55,659 nucleotides of DNA from Pueribacillus theae (GTDB lineage Bacteria; Bacillota; Bacilli; Bacillales; UBA6769): contig NZ_QCZG01000027.1 in the NCBI RefSeq assembly GCF_003097615.1, positions 1 to 55,659 of the forward strand. Reading direction: 5' to 3'. Positions 33,732 to 44,048 of this stretch are shown here, piece after piece. Numbering within the stretch: the stretch's first letter is position 1; every line of letters begins with the position of its first letter. Under the pieces are notes generated by a model that was given only the letters and a program-made list of their open reading frames with translations, ran no database searches and was not told the DNA's origin. The position numbers were made by a program, and so were the translations under genes.

Positions 33732-34517
33732 TCAAGAATAAGACCGATTTCGTCCTTTCAATTGAAGCATTCCTTTGTTCCCCTCGTTTAGCGCTTCCTG
33801 CACTCGATTTAAAAATAAACCGGCTATTTTTTCATGATATCCCATATGCTTACAAAGGATAAACGTTTGATTCCTTGATTCTATGCTTTTTATTTTCTCC
33901 TCTAATGACTTCATTAATAATCCGGTGAAAAGCAAATAAGGTACAATAAAAATTTGCTTCGCATCGCTTTTTATTTCTTGATGTAAGCCCTCGTGAAGAT
34001 GCGGTTCTGCTGCAGCAAGGTAACAGACATTAATCGATGCGACATTGAGCTTTTTGCTCAAACGTTCTTTTATTTTATAAAAATCAGCTAGAACGCTAGG
34101 ATCACTGCTCCCCCTGCCGACAAGCAACACCCGGGATTCGGGCAAAATCCGGGTTTGCTGTTCTTTTATCCGCTCAACCAATACATCAATCATTGATTCG
34201 TGTACGCCAAATGGGCGTCCATATGAAAAAGACACATGGGGAAACGTTTCTTTCGCTTTTGCGATTTCTTGTGGAATGTCACGTTTGGCATGTCCAGCTT
34301 TTAACAATAGAATCGGAACGACCGCAATATGTGTGGCGCCTTCTTCGATACATTGAGCGATCCCTTCTTGAATCGTCGGCTTTGCCAACTCGATAAAACA
34401 AAGCGTTTGGATAGGGACATCGACCCGCTTCATCATTTTTTTGACGAAAACGCTTGTTTCCTGAACTGCCTCTTTCATTCGGCTTCCATGCGCAACATAC
34501 AGAACGGCTTTCATCAT
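33732..34517 (-). CDS. sirB: sirohydrochlorin ferrochelatase
   Basis: Inserts Fe2+ into sirohydrochlorin to make siroheme, the cofactor of sulfite reductase CysI encoded upstream. Two CbiX-like halves: VLYVAHGSRMKEAVQETSVF (metal-binding His) and ILPESRVLLVGRGSSDPSVL; the second metal His is in LKAGHAKRDIPQ. 261 residues from ATG 34517 (AAGGTGGGGA upstream). In B. subtilis sirC follows; here the operon ends instead. Confidence 0.88.
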   Translation of the reverse strand: MMKAVLYVAHGSRMKEAVQETSVFVKKMMKRVDVPIQTLCFIELAKPTIQEGIAQCIEEGATHIAVVPILLLKAGHAKRDIPQEIAKAKETFPHVSFSYGRPFGVHESMIDVLVERIKEQQTRILPESRVLLVGRGSSDPSVLADFYKIKERLSKKLNVASINVCYLAAAEPHLHEGLHQEIKSDAKQIFIVPYLLFTGLLMKSLEEKIKSIESRNQTFILCKHMGYHEKIAGLFLNRVQEALNEGNKGMLQLKGRNRSYS

Positions 34518-34530
34518 TCCCCACCTTCTT

Positions 34531-35310
34531 TTAAAGCACAGCACGTAATACTTGTTGTTCGTTCGTTTCATGCTGGAACCAGTTTAATTTTTCACCCAAT
34601 TTTACGACGTCACCAATGATGATGATTGAAGGGTTTTGAATGTTAGATTTTCTTGCTTCTTGTACAATCGTTTCGAGTGTCCCAGTTACGTTAAGCTGGT
34701 TTTCAGTTGTTCCCCAATAAACAAGCACCGCCGGCGTGCCTGGATGCCGTCCATATTTTATAAGCTGTTCACATATGTATGGAAGCTTTTTTACCCCCAT
34801 ATAAATCGCAAGTGTGTCAATGCCTTTTGCGAGGCTTTCCCATTGGATATCGCCGTTATCATGACATTGATGGCCTGTAATGATCGCAAAGGACTGGCTA
34901 TATTCCCGGTGCGTCACTGGGATGCCGGCATAAGCAGGCGCTGCGATGCCAGAGGTGATTCCCGGGATGATTTCATAAGCAATGTGATGTTTTGCCAGAT
35001 GCTCTGCTTCTTCTCCACCGCGCCCAAAAACGAACGGATCACCGCCTTTTAACCTTGTAACAATCTTGCCTTTCAGTGCATGGTGTACAAGCAATTGATT
35101 GATTGTCTCTTGCTTGAGAACATGGAAATTTGGCTGTTTCCCGCAAAAAATCTGTTCTGCACCCGGTTTTGCGTAAGTGAGCAATTCGCCATTAATTAAT
35201 CGATCATACAAAATAACATCAGCTTCTTTGATGGCGCGCAGCCCTTTTAATGTAATCAACTCGGGATCTCCCGGCCCCGCCCCGACAATATACACTTTTC
35301 CCTGTTCCAT
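34531..35310 (-). CDS. sumT: uroporphyrinogen-III C-methyltransferase
   Basis: SAM-dependent double methylation of uroporphyrinogen III to precorrin-2, first step toward siroheme. 259 residues. VYIVGAGPGDPELITLKGLR is the family signature, followed by YDRLI, the SAM loop RLKGGDPFVFGRGGEEAEHL and the region PGITSGIAAPAYAGIPVTHR. Matches B. subtilis YlnD in position (after cysC). Single-domain SUMT without the CysG dehydrogenase/chelatase part. Confidence 0.93.
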   Translation of the reverse strand: MEQGKVYIVGAGPGDPELITLKGLRAIKEADVILYDRLINGELLTYAKPGAEQIFCGKQPNFHVLKQETINQLLVHHALKGKIVTRLKGGDPFVFGRGGEEAEHLAKHHIAYEIIPGITSGIAAPAYAGIPVTHREYSQSFAIITGHQCHDNGDIQWESLAKGIDTLAIYMGVKKLPYICEQLIKYGRHPGTPAVLVYWGTTENQLNVTGTLETIVQEARKSNIQNPSIIIIGDVVKLGEKLNWFQHETNEQQVLRAVL

Positions 35311-35432
35311 GGCGCCCTCCTTTTTTTAAAAGATAAGAAAGTTTAAATTGGCTCTTTCCAAATTTAGACCAATCTGGTTTCTGGCTTCCAGAAAAGAACG
35401 CGCAAGCGTTTTTTCTTAGGGTGTAAGCGCCG

Positions 35433-36032
35433 TTACGGCGCTATTATTCCTTCCGTTTTTAAGTATTGCATGACGATGTCGGAAGCTTCATCAATTGACA
35501 AACGATCCGTCTCAATCGTTAATTCTGGCTCGGCCGGCGCTTCATACGGGGAGCTAATCCCGGTAAAATCAGGAATTTCTCCGTTCCTTGCTTTTTTATA
35601 TAAGCCTTTTGGATCGCGTGTTTCACAAACATCGAGTGCGCATTTGACATACACCTCAATAAATTCATCTTTGCGAAATAATGCCCTTACCCGATTTCGA
35701 TCTTCTTGGAATGGGGAAATAAAAGCAGTCAAAACAATTTGCCCGCTATCGACGAACAGCTTTGCAACTTCACCGATCCGGCGGATGTTCTCTTTGCGAT
35801 CCTCTTCACTAAAGCCGAGTCCTTTGTTTAACCCATGCCTAATATTGTCCCCATCAAGTACATAGCTTCTCACAAGGCTTTCGTGCAATTTCAAATCAAT
35901 GGCATTAGCCAATGTTGACTTTCCAGAGCCTGACAACCCTGTCAGCCAGAGTACAGCGCTTCGATGGCCATTCAGCCTTACCCGGTCTTCCTTCGAAACA
36001 GCCGTTTTGTGCCACGTCAAATTACTCGTCAT
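35433..36032 (-). CDS. cysC: adenylylsulfate kinase
   Basis: Phosphorylates APS to PAPS. 199 residues. Walker A GLSGSGKST (about 33-41), DGDNIRHGLNKGLGFSEEDR, LTAFISPFQEDR and the lid GIPDFTG-type IPDFTGISSPYE are all present. It is 12 bp downstream of sat. A 12-bp stem, AGAAAAGAACGC / GCGTTTTTTCTT (35391-35418), follows the gene, possibly limiting read-through to sumT. Confidence 0.94.
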   Translation of the reverse strand: MTSNLTWHKTAVSKEDRVRLNGHRSAVLWLTGLSGSGKSTLANAIDLKLHESLVRSYVLDGDNIRHGLNKGLGFSEEDRKENIRRIGEVAKLFVDSGQIVLTAFISPFQEDRNRVRALFRKDEFIEVYVKCALDVCETRDPKGLYKKARNGEIPDFTGISSPYEAPAEPELTIETDRLSIDEASDIVMQYLKTEGIIAP

Positions 36033-36044
36033 TCTGTAAGCCTC

Positions 36045-37187
36045 CTACACTTTCGTATCTGCTTTTTTCATTCCTTTAATCAATACTTCGATTACTTCCG
36101 GACGGCTAAACTCTTTTGGCGGGTACTCTCCATTCCGGAGCATTTCCCGAACTTTTGTCCCTGATAAAATCAAATGCTGATCAGCACGATGCCCACAAGT
36201 TTTTGAAGAAGCCATATTTTCGCAAGCCTTGCAGTAAAAGCTATGTTCAAATTTTAAAATATGAATGCCAATCTCATCCTCGAACTGGCTGATAAGCTCC
36301 TGGGCCTCGTAGGTTGCATAATAGTTTCCGACTCCTGCATGGTCTCTCCCTACAATAAAGTGAGTGCAGCCAAAATTTTTTCGGACGATTGCGTGAAAAA
36401 TTGCTTCGCGAGGACCTGCGTACCTCATCGCTGCTGGAAAAACAGCGAGAAATACCCGTTCTTTCGGATAATAGTTTTCGAGCAGGACTTGATAGCTTTC
36501 CATTCGGACATCTGCCGGGATATCATCTGCTTTCGTTTCACCGACAAGCGGATTTAAAAATAACCCGTCGACCATTTCAAGGGCAGCTTTTTGAATGTAT
36601 TCATGAGCACGGTGGACAGGATTGCGCGTTTGAAAGCCGACCACTGTCTTCCAGCCCTGCTTTTTAAAATGTTCTCTCGTTTCTTTTGGTTCAAGATGAA
36701 AAGCTGGAAATTCTTTATCCGGCTTTTTTATGAGAGTGATGGGGCCCGCAACGTATACATCTGGCCGTTCATAGAGCTTCTTAACACCAGGGTGGGCTGC
36801 ATCTGTTGTCCCATACACATTTTCGGCTTCCTTTTGTTTATCTGGCACAAATATTTCGGTGACGTGAATGACGCCATAAACCGTATTTTGGTAGACAAGC
36901 TTCGCTTCCCTGCCAATACTTAATTCATTTGCCGTTTGTTCATCTGTCGGCAGCATGATCGGAATACTCCAAATCGTGCCGTCTTCCAATCTCATCTGTT
37001 CAACGACCGCATTGTAATCTTTTTCACCCAAAAACCCTGTAAGCGGGCTATATGCCCCGTTGGCGATTAATTCCAAATCACTTAGGGAAATGGAGTCAAG
37101 CTCAATTTTACTTTGAATATGCTTAACAGGGATTGAGACATCGAACCGGTTTATTAGTTTCCCACCATGTGGGACACTTGTTGCCAT
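36045..37187 (-). CDS. sat: sulfate adenylyltransferase
   Basis: ATP sulfurylase: sulfate plus ATP to APS. 380 residues. Catalytic motifs [15 protein letters not shown] and [14 protein letters not shown] (HxxH and GRDHAG) are intact. A zinc-site-like cluster ([16 protein letters not shown]) lies near the C-terminus, as in Bacillus enzymes. It follows the transporter gene by 1 bp and precedes cysC. Confidence 0.95.
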   Translation of the reverse strand: MATSVPHGGKLINRFDVSIPVKHIQSKIELDSISLSDLELIANGAYSPLTGFLGEKDYNAVVEQMRLEDGTIWSIPIMLPTDEQTANELSIGREAKLVYQNTVYGVIHVTEIFVPDKQKEAENVYGTTDAAHPGVKKLYERPDVYVAGPITLIKKPDKEFPAFHLEPKETREHFKKQGWKTVVGFQTRNPVHRAHEYIQKAALEMVDGLFLNPLVGETKADDIPADVRMESYQVLLENYYPKERVFLAVFPAAMRYAGPREAIFHAIVRKNFGCTHFIVGRDHAGVGNYYATYEAQELISQFEDEIGIHILKFEHSFYCKACENMASSKTCGHRADQHLILSGTKVREMLRNGEYPPKEFSRPEVIEVLIKGMKKADTKV

Positions 37188-37188
37188 G

Positions 37189-38280
37189 TTAGATCCTCCC
37201 TTGTTTATATTTCCTGGCCTTTTTTACTAGTTTCATTCGTACCATTGTTACAATTGCTGCAAATAGGACACTTGCAAAGATAAGCAACGTATACAAATCA
37301 TGTACGAGAAAAATTTCCACAAATAAATAAGCGACAGCAAGCGAAAAGACAGGCGAGACTACCCACACCGTAAATATCTTTTTGATAATGCTTTGCTGAA
37401 AAATTTCCGCGCCTTTTTTTGAGGCACCGATGCCTAAAATTCCTGAAGTTGTAACCTGGGTCATTGGAACAGGGATGCCGTAAATCGATGCGGCCATGAC
37501 GAGCATGGCGCTCGTTCCAGAGACTGTGACCCCTTGAGCTAAGGTTAAATCCGTAATTTTCTTGCCGTTTGTTTCCATGACCTTTCCGCCCAGCAACATC
37601 GCGCCCAATCCGACAAAGAAACCGCCGAGCACCATGCCCCCTCCGACTGAAATAAGTCCTGCCCCAACAAGAGGGCCAACCGCATTGGCGGCATTATTCA
37701 TCCCAGCAGAAAAGGCTTCTAAAAATCCAGCAACAATAACAAAGAATACTAGGATTCTATGATATTTTTTACTCTTAAAAGTTGAAAATCGCTTTTTCCA
37801 TTTTTCCAGACCTTTTCCGAAGAAAAATGCGAGAAAAAAAGCAAAAATCGGAATCGCGATCCACCAAAGGACAATGATCACAACATTCTCAACATGAAAC
37901 GTACCATAGGCGATTCCGACACCGATTACCGAGCCAACTGTTACTTCGCTCGTTGAAAGCGGAATGCCAAGCACGTTCGCGATAAACAGCGTAACCGCAG
38001 CGCTTGAAAGGATAATGATCGCCAGTTTTACTGTGATGATCGAGGACGGGATAAGTCCTGAACCGATCGTTTTTATCACTTCACCCCCGCCAAGAGACGC
38101 CCCGGCGAAAATGCCTGCCGCACTCAACAAAAGCGCTGCTTTTCTCCGCTTGATTGCCCCGGATCCGTAAGCGATTGACATGGAAGCCGCCGCTCCGCTT
38201 GCGCCTATGTTCATCGCAAAAAATAAAGCAACCGTAAAAGCGATTAGCATGAACATGTTTTTATCACAAACTCTCTTCAA
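37189..38280 (-). CDS. cysP: sulfate permease CysP (PiT family)
   Basis: 363 residues, about ten membrane helices in two inverted repeats, each with the PiT signature: [19 protein letters not shown] and [18 protein letters not shown]. PiT proteins carry phosphate, but the B. subtilis homologue at the same operon position (between cysH and sat) is the sulfate permease CysP. The longest start is TTG 38280; ATGs at 38256 and 38250 are alternatives with no better ribosome site. Confidence 0.88.
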   Translation of the reverse strand: MKRVCDKNMFMLIAFTVALFFAMNIGASGAAASMSIAYGSGAIKRRKAALLLSAAGIFAGASLGGGEVIKTIGSGLIPSSIITVKLAIIILSSAAVTLFIANVLGIPLSTSEVTVGSVIGVGIAYGTFHVENVVIIVLWWIAIPIFAFFLAFFFGKGLEKWKKRFSTFKSKKYHRILVFFVIVAGFLEAFSAGMNNAANAVGPLVGAGLISVGGGMVLGGFFVGLGAMLLGGKVMETNGKKITDLTLAQGVTVSGTSAMLVMAASIYGIPVPMTQVTTSGILGIGASKKGAEIFQQSIIKKIFTVWVVSPVFSLAVAYLFVEIFLVHDLYTLLIFASVLFAAIVTMVRMKLVKKARKYKQGRI

Positions 38281-38424
38281 TCAAATTCGCCTTGATGTAA
38301 AACCTATGGCATTCGCCGGAGGTTTTCACTAGATTCAGATGAAGTTTGAACCCGTACTGAATGATTTGCCTGTTTGCATGTTGTATCGCCGCTTGCAGAA
38401 GCCAGGGATTTTAGCTGATTGAAG

Positions 38425-39135
38425 TTAAATAGAATGTAAGCCGCATTCTGTTTTTCCGGTATTGGCCCAGCGCCCTGATCTTGTATCGTATGGATCTGTT
38501 GCAGGAAGTGTGCATTTTTCACATCCGATGCTCGGATAGCCATGATCATGAAGGACGTTGTAATCCAAGTTGTGCAGCGTAATGTACATCCAGACATCTT
38601 TCCATGTCCAATGAATAAGCGGGCAGATTTTAATGGATTGAAATTTGTTGTCTTTATTTAAATAATTTGTATTTTTCCTGGAATCGGATTGTTCTCTTCG
38701 CAAACCGGAAATCCAAGCTGGCGTTCCGGTGAGTGATTCGGTTAATGGTTCGACCTTCCGAATATGGCAGCATTGATTCGGGTCGCGCTCCCATAATTTT
38801 TCGCCGTAATCCTTTTCTTGTTCCAAAAGGGTTAGCCTAGGTTTCTTCATATCGATTTGAAGTTCTGGATATCGCTTTTTCACTTTTGAAATTAAGTCAT
38901 ACGTCTCTTTGAAATGAAGGTTCGTATCTAAAAAGAGGACCTTGGCATTTTTTTTGACTTTGTTTATCAGATCAAGCAATACGATCCCTTCCGCCCCGAA
39001 GCTGCATGCATAGACAACGCGATCCCCGTATTCACGATAGGCCCATTTCAACACATCCAAGCTATCTTTAAAATCTGCTTCAATCCTTTGCGCCTTTTCA
39101 TCATGCCAGGTAGTATATGTTAATTCTTCCTCCAT
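38425..39135 (-). CDS. cysH: APS/PAPS reductase
   Basis: Thioredoxin-dependent reduction of APS/PAPS to sulfite. 236 residues. PP-loop [21 protein letters not shown], substrate loop [11 protein letters not shown], and the catalytic C-terminal Cys in TECGLH. Cys pairs CCHIRK and CEKC mark the [4Fe-4S] type that accepts APS as well as PAPS. It heads the cysH-cysP-sat-cysC-sumT-sirB block, with 144 non-coding bp before cysP. GGAAGGGGA precedes ATG. An attenuator-like element lies upstream. Confidence 0.93.
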   Translation of the reverse strand: MEEELTYTTWHDEKAQRIEADFKDSLDVLKWAYREYGDRVVYACSFGAEGIVLLDLINKVKKNAKVLFLDTNLHFKETYDLISKVKKRYPELQIDMKKPRLTLLEQEKDYGEKLWERDPNQCCHIRKVEPLTESLTGTPAWISGLRREQSDSRKNTNYLNKDNKFQSIKICPLIHWTWKDVWMYITLHNLDYNVLHDHGYPSIGCEKCTLPATDPYDTRSGRWANTGKTECGLHSI

Positions 39136-39165
39136 CTAAATCCCCTTCCGCCGAGTGATGTATGA

Positions 39166-39232
39166 ACAAAAATAGGCGGCTTTCCCCCATAACATTCATG
39201 GGGAAAGCCGCCTCTAGTTTGTCTAGTCAGCG
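39166..39232 (-). promoter_or_regulatory. cysH leader: conserved 25-nt element plus terminator
   Basis: On the minus strand, right after the yezD stop. A 25-nt element (39208-39232) with CTAG-ACAAA-CTAG at its core runs into a 13-bp terminator stem GGCGGCTTTCCCC / GGGGAAAGCCGCC and then TATTTTTG. The 25-nt element is identical to that in the cysJ leader at 43144-43168, while the stem bodies differ. It probably sets read-through from cysJI-yezD into cysH. Confidence 0.7.
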
Positions 39233-39379
39233 CTATTTTAGTCTTACTTTTTCATTTTTTTCCAATTGAATGACTTTTCCATCTTGGACAACAATTGTAA
39301 TGGAACCGTAGGATAAAGTTTTTAACATGTTTAAAATTTCTTTGGAAAGTTGGTCAAAATTTTCCAATTTATCCTTCAC
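39233..39379 (-). CDS. yezD: YezD-like small protein (DUF2292)
   Basis: 48 residues: MKDKLENFDQLSKEILNMLK, then TLSYGSITIVVQDGKVIQLE and KNEKVRLK. The GSI-x(3)-(V/H)DG-x(2)-QIE pattern is that of YezD/DUF2292 proteins, often found with sulfur genes. GTG start with AAGGAGG 6 nt upstream. It sits between cysI and the cysH leader. Function unknown. Confidence 0.78.
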   Translation of the reverse strand: MKDKLENFDQLSKEILNMLKTLSYGSITIVVQDGKVIQLEKNEKVRLK

Positions 39380-39486
39380 CTGCAGCCTCCTTGTAAATTT
39401 TATAGTTATCATATAAATTTACTATGTTTTAAATATTGTTATTATTTTATCCACCTTTCCCCAAATTGTCAAGAAGGGGTCAACAT

Positions 39487-41211
39487 TTAGTTATGAAAGT
39501 CAAGTCCAGACTTTACTTCGTCTACATAACCGGCTCGAATAACAAAATCACCGAAGTGTTCATCTTGCTCTCTTTCTTTTGCGTAGTGAAAAAGAATCGG
39601 CTTTAATGTTTCCAAAATTTCCGTTTCCCCGATATTCTCTTTGTATAGCTTATTTAGCCTTTCCCCTGCAAAACCGCCTCCCATGTATACGTTATATTTG
39701 CCAGGCGCTTTCCCGACGAACGCAATTTCAGCTAATGCCGGGCGGGAGCAGCCGTTTGGGCAGCCAGACATCCGAATCGTAATTTCTTCATCACGTAAAC
39801 CCGCTTCATCCAAAACCAATTCCAACTTCGTTAGCAATGTGGGAAGGTAACGTTCCGATTCAGCCATAGCGAGCCCGCATGTCGGAAGGGCGACACATGC
39901 CATGGAATTTCTTCTTAGTGCGGAGTTATATGTTCCATCTGAAAGATTGTATTTTTCAATCAATTGATCAATTTGATGCTTATCTTCCTCCGCCACATTA
40001 CCGATAATGACATTTTGGTTCGGGGTAAGCCGGAAATCTCCATGATGAATGTTGGCAATTTCGCGCAGGCCAGTCATTAACAGATACTCTTCATCGTCTT
40101 TAATGCGTCCATTTTGAATAAATAATGTCAAATGCCATTTCCCATTGCTCCCTTTCGCCCAACCGTATCGATCACTATTATGCTCGAAATGATAGGAATG
40201 TGCCTGTTCAAGGCGCCATCCAAGCCTATCGTGAAGCTCGCCAATCAACCAATCCAAGCCCCGGGCGTCAATTGTGTATTTAAAGCGGGCGTTCTTTCTA
40301 ACGGAACGATTGCCATAATCCCGTTGGATCATAACAATTTTCTCGGCAACATCGATCACTTCATCAGGCTTGCAAAAACCGATAACACGGCCAACTTGTG
40401 GGTAAGTCGCCGGGTCGCCGTGTGTCATTCCCATGCCTCCCCCGACAACGACGTTAAATCCTTGCAGCTTGCCTTCTTCCACGATAGCGATAAAGCCTAA
40501 ATCCTGTGAAAAAACGTCAACGTCGTTCGAAGGCGGGACGGCGATGCCAATTTTAAACTTCCGCGGCAAGTAGACCGGACCATAAATGGGTTCAGTTTCT
40601 TTTGTTGATTCTCTGCTATCTACCATTTTTTCGCCATCAAGCCAAATTTCGTGATAAGCAGCCGTTCTTGGCGAAAGATGTTCACTAAGTTTTGCCGCCC
40701 ACTCATAAACTTCCGAATGAATATCAGATTGATAAGGATTCGGATTGCACATCACATTCCGGTTCACATCACCGCAGGCGGCAAGGGTTGTCAACAGCGT
40801 TTCATTAATGTCTTTTATTGCTTTTTTCATATTCCATTTTAAAATCCCGTGCAGCTGAAACGATTGCCTTGTCGTCAAGCGGATCGAGCCATTTCCGTAC
40901 TTTCGCGCAATATCGTCAATGGCAAGCCATTGCTCCGGGGTTGTCACTCCTCCCGGGGCTCGCACCCGAACCATGAACTGGTAAGCAGGTTCGAGCTTCT
41001 GCCTTTGGCGTTCATTTCTCAGATCGCGATCATCTTGCAAATAGCTGCCGTGGAATTTCATTAATCGGTTGTCATCATCCGGAATACCGGCACTGATCTG
41101 CTCTTCCATCGTTTCTTTTAGCGTCCCGCGCAAATAATTACTTTCGCGTTTAATTCTCTCAACATCGCTTGGCGGGCCATCCTGTAATGGAGCAACTTTG
41201 CCTTCACTCAT
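39487..41211 (-). CDS. cysI: sulfite reductase hemoprotein (beta) subunit
   Basis: Six-electron reduction of sulfite to sulfide. 574 residues from ATG 41211 (AAGGGG 8 nt upstream), preferred over the longer frame to 41235. The siroheme/[4Fe-4S] Cys set is [19 protein letters not shown] and [15 protein letters not shown]. The first half carries [13 protein letters not shown]. 32 bp after cysJ, forming the cysJI pair. Needs siroheme from SumT/SirB of the same cluster. Confidence 0.95.
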   Translation of the reverse strand: MSEGKVAPLQDGPPSDVERIKRESNYLRGTLKETMEEQISAGIPDDDNRLMKFHGSYLQDDRDLRNERQRQKLEPAYQFMVRVRAPGGVTTPEQWLAIDDIARKYGNGSIRLTTRQSFQLHGILKWNMKKAIKDINETLLTTLAACGDVNRNVMCNPNPYQSDIHSEVYEWAAKLSEHLSPRTAAYHEIWLDGEKMVDSRESTKETEPIYGPVYLPRKFKIGIAVPPSNDVDVFSQDLGFIAIVEEGKLQGFNVVVGGGMGMTHGDPATYPQVGRVIGFCKPDEVIDVAEKIVMIQRDYGNRSVRKNARFKYTIDARGLDWLIGELHDRLGWRLEQAHSYHFEHNSDRYGWAKGSNGKWHLTLFIQNGRIKDDEEYLLMTGLREIANIHHGDFRLTPNQNVIIGNVAEEDKHQIDQLIEKYNLSDGTYNSALRRNSMACVALPTCGLAMAESERYLPTLLTKLELVLDEAGLRDEEITIRMSGCPNGCSRPALAEIAFVGKAPGKYNVYMGGGFAGERLNKLYKENIGETEILETLKPILFHYAKEREQDEHFGDFVIRAGYVDEVKSGLDFHN

Positions 41212-41243
41212 TTTTCGTTCCCCTTTCCCCATCATTTTATTTT

Positions 41244-43076
41244 CTAATACACATCGCGTTGATATCTGTTTTGTCTTTGCATTTCGATGAGGTAGCCCTC
41301 AGCTTCCTCCTTGCTCATATGGCCCTCAGTTTTTAGAATGGTCTCCAATGTGTGATGGACATCTTTTGCCATATGTTTCTCATCGCCGCAAACGTAGATC
41401 GCTGCGCCTTCCTCCAACCATGTAAAAAGATCCTTGCTTTTCTCAAGCATGCGGTGCTGGACATAAATTTTCTCAGCCGTATCGCGGGAAAAAGCAACAT
41501 CCATTCGGGTCAGAACCCCGTCCTTCAGCCAACGCTGCCATTCTATCTGATAAAGAAAATCCGTCACGTAATGTTGATCGCCGAAAAACAGCCATGTCTT
41601 CCCGGTCGCTCCAATTTCTTCCCTCTCTTCCAGAAAAGAACGAAATGGAGCGATGCCTGTGCCAGGCCCGATCATAATAATCGGCCGATCCGGTTCAGGC
41701 GGCAATTTAAAATTCGGATTGCGGTGAAGATAGACGGGCAGCGTATCCCCCGGCTGCACACGCTCGGCGCATTGGATGGAGCAGACGCCGGCTCGCGCAC
41801 GGCCATGGGTATGATAACGGACAGTTCCGATGGTAAGATGCACTTCATCTGGATTCGCAAGGTAACTGCTTGCAATCGAGTAAAGGCGTGCAGGCATTTT
41901 CCTGAGCATCGGTATGAATTCGCGAGCCGGAACAGTTGAAAGAGAGAAGTCTTTCACGAAATCAAGCAGATCCCTGCCATTCAGATAATTTTTAAGCGCT
42001 TGTTCTCTTTCTGGCTCCATCAAATCCTTTAATTTTTCATTTGGAAAAAGCTGAACCGCTTGCTTCAATAAAGGCTTTGTCAACACAGTAATCTCAAAAT
42101 GATTGCGCAATGCTTCCTGAAGCGTTCGCTCCTCTCCTTGCTTGTTTATCGGAACAAGCTCTTCAGGGTCCCAGCCCATCTCATCAATAAGAGTGTCCAC
42201 AAGCGCCGGATCGTTTTCCGGATAGATGCCTAAGCTGTCGCCTGGTTCAAATTGAAAATTTGAGCCTTCAAGCGACAATTCGAGGTGGCGAGTTTCTTTA
42301 TTCGACCCTCTGCCGTTAAGGTTCAAATTCTCCAACACTTCCGCTTGAAAAGGATTCGTCCTTGAATAAACGGTTTTTGCAGGAGAAGAAAAGACAAGTG
42401 TCGCCTCTTTCCTTCCGGCATTGCCGCCGCTCCCTTCACTAAGGGCGCTTAAAACCCCTTCCATCCATTCCTCTGCCGTTTCGTCAAAATCCAGATCACA
42501 ATCCATTCTCGGCCAAAGGCTTTCTGCTCCCAACTCTTTCAATCTTTCATCGAATTCTTTGCCAGTTTGGCAGAAAAAATCGTAGGAACTGTCTCCTAAA
42601 GAAAGCACGGAATACCGTAACTCTTCCAATTTCGGTGCTCTTCTGCTGTTAAGGAACTCGTAGAAAGACAGCGCATTGTCAGGAGGATCTCCCTCCCCGT
42701 GGGTGCTGACCACAATAAGTAGATTCTTAACCTTTTTCAATGTATTTGGCTTGAAATCGTTCATAGAAGATAGCGTTACTTGAAAGCCTTTTTCCTTCAT
42801 TTTTCCTGTTATGCTTTCGGCAAGCTCCTGGCAGTTGCCTGTTTGCGAACCGAAAAGCACGGTCACCTCTTGATTCGAAGCAAGAGCATTTGGGGCAGAT
42901 GCAACAGCGGGATCCTCAAGGACAATACTTGCAGCCGCTTCACTCCCTGTTCCGGGAATAGCGGAAAGATATCCACTTAACCACACACGCTGGATCTCTG
43001 AAAGATTTGGCAATAGCTGATTGAGAAGCTCAACCTGTTCCTTATTAAAAGGACTGTTCATTACTTGAAGTTGCAA
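41244..43076 (-). CDS. cysJ: sulfite reductase flavoprotein (alpha) subunit
   Basis: NADPH-to-FMN electron supply for CysI. 610 residues. Flavodoxin domain (about 60-205: [39 protein letters not shown]), FAD domain ([26 protein letters not shown]) and NADPH domain ([22 protein letters not shown]-type). The end QNRYQRDVY is the conserved C-terminal Tyr. I take TTG 43076 (AGGGAG 6 nt upstream) over GTG/ATG positions further up. Confidence 0.94.
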   Translation of the reverse strand: MQLQVMNSPFNKEQVELLNQLLPNLSEIQRVWLSGYLSAIPGTGSEAAASIVLEDPAVASAPNALASNQEVTVLFGSQTGNCQELAESITGKMKEKGFQVTLSSMNDFKPNTLKKVKNLLIVVSTHGEGDPPDNALSFYEFLNSRRAPKLEELRYSVLSLGDSSYDFFCQTGKEFDERLKELGAESLWPRMDCDLDFDETAEEWMEGVLSALSEGSGGNAGRKEATLVFSSPAKTVYSRTNPFQAEVLENLNLNGRGSNKETRHLELSLEGSNFQFEPGDSLGIYPENDPALVDTLIDEMGWDPEELVPINKQGEERTLQEALRNHFEITVLTKPLLKQAVQLFPNEKLKDLMEPEREQALKNYLNGRDLLDFVKDFSLSTVPAREFIPMLRKMPARLYSIASSYLANPDEVHLTIGTVRYHTHGRARAGVCSIQCAERVQPGDTLPVYLHRNPNFKLPPEPDRPIIMIGPGTGIAPFRSFLEEREEIGATGKTWLFFGDQHYVTDFLYQIEWQRWLKDGVLTRMDVAFSRDTAEKIYVQHRMLEKSKDLFTWLEEGAAIYVCGDEKHMAKDVHHTLETILKTEGHMSKEEAEGYLIEMQRQNRYQRDVY

Positions 43077-43108
43077 TTTAATCTCCCTCACCATGAAATT
43101 TTTTCATT

Positions 43109-43168
43109 AAAAAAAGGCAGCTTTAACCAATCATTGATTAAAACCGCCTCTAGTTTGTCTAGTCAGCG
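43109..43168 (-). promoter_or_regulatory. cysJ leader: conserved 25-nt element plus terminator
   Basis: Minus strand. The 25-nt element (43144-43168), identical to that before cysH, is followed by a long stem: AGGCGGTTTTAATCAA pairs through wobbles with TTGGTTAAAGCTGCCT, then TTTTTTT. The intrinsic terminator lies within the 5' untranslated region, between the promoter at 43204-43232 and the cysJ start, so transcription must be allowed past it. Confidence 0.75.
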
Positions 43169-43203
43169 AATAAATAAGATTCCCGTTATTTAAGATTACT
43201 TAG

Positions 43204-43232
43204 ATTCTATGTCCATTATTCCGATGTGTCAA
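43204..43232 (-). promoter_or_regulatory. promoter of cysJI
   Basis: Minus-strand TTGACA (43227-43232), 17-nt spacer, TAGAAT (43204-43209). A TATACTTGACACATCGGAAT stretch overlapping the -35 has the GGAAT feature of CymR sites; that is only a weak match. Confidence 0.75.
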
Positions 43233-43376
43233 GTATATTTTAAATAATTTCTATAAGGTATTCGGATTATTGTGTAGCAAACCTGTTTTTAAAGTTTTAT
43301 GTTTACATAACACTAAATCGGATAATCGTGTGGAATGCCAGAAAATATGTAAAAAACGAATGGCTGTAAAAAATGT

Positions 43377-43428
43377 TTGTCAGCCTTTTCGTCTTAATTT
43401 ATAATGATGGTGTAAAATAAGTTTTACA
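43377..43428 (+). promoter_or_regulatory. promoter and operator of the XRE pair
   Basis: TTGTCA (43377-43382), 17-nt spacer, TATAAT (43400-43405), followed at once by the palindrome TGTAAAA-TAAG-TTTTACA (43411-43428). The operator overlaps the transcription start, fitting autorepression by the XRE protein. Confidence 0.7.
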
Positions 43429-43456
43429 TCATTTTAAATTTGAAGGTGTCGTTCGT

Positions 43457-43657
43457 ATGCGAAATAGAATAAAGGAATACCGAGAAAAGAAAGGTATTTC
43501 CCAAGGGGAATTAGCTGATTTATGTAATGTAAGTAGGCAAACTATTAATGCGATTGAAAATAACAAATATGACCCAAGTTTACAATTAGCTTTTAATCTT
43601 TCGAAGACTTTAGGCGTTAAGATTGATAATTTATTTTTGAGTGGGGAGGAGATTTAA
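43457..43657 (+). CDS. XRE-family HTH regulator
   Basis: 66-residue single HTH domain: IKEYREKKGISQGELADLCN, then VSRQTINAIENNKYDPSLQL, ending VKIDNLFLSGEEI. This short type (YgzD/YvaO-like) is usually encoded with a small membrane protein, as here. It probably represses its own promoter at the palindrome 43411-43428. Confidence 0.9.
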   Translation: MRNRIKEYREKKGISQGELADLCNVSRQTINAIENNKYDPSLQLAFNLSKTLGVKIDNLFLSGEEI

Positions 43658-43658
43658 A

Positions 43659-44048
43659 ATGAGTACTCGAAAAATAGGTGCAATTATAATTGGAGCTGCC
43701 ACTCTAATTGTGATCGGCTATTCAATTTTTAAAATTATTACTGGAAAAGAAGTTGGATTCAATGAAGTTATTGTAATTGGGACGTTATTGATGATGTTTT
43801 TCTCTGCCATTACGTGGGGAAATAAGGAAGAAAAAGACGGAATATTACTCGAAGAAGAGCTTGGACAAAGAATTACGGAAGAAAGCTCGAAAATCAGTTA
43901 CTTCATTCTATTATTCTTTATTTTGGCAGCAGTGGCTGCTGACAAATTAATAAACGGTACAATCAATGTTTTTCTATTAGGTATATTAGGTTTAGCGATG
44001 ATAATATTGCCTTTTGTGGAATTTTTGGTCGCTAAAAAGTATCAGTAA
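43659..44048 (+). CDS. membrane partner of the XRE regulator
   Basis: 129 residues with four helices (about 5-24, 35-52, 80-100, 105-123) and a charged central loop WGNKEEKDGILLEEELGQRI. ATG 43659 follows GGGGAGGAG, and overlaps nothing but is adjacent to the XRE stop. Such DUF2178-like partners may sense a signal and control the regulator. Exact role unknown. Confidence 0.7.
   Translation: MSTRKIGAIIIGAATLIVIGYSIFKIITGKEVGFNEVIVIGTLLMMFFSAITWGNKEEKDGILLEEELGQRITEESSKISYFILLFFILAAVAADKLINGTINVFLLGILGLAMIILPFVEFLVAKKYQ

Noticed and set aside
35391..35443. Two GC-rich hairpins after cysC as a true operon terminator
   Set aside because: Neither has a proper T-run on the minus strand, and sumT-sirB downstream clearly belong to the same pathway; read-through is likely.
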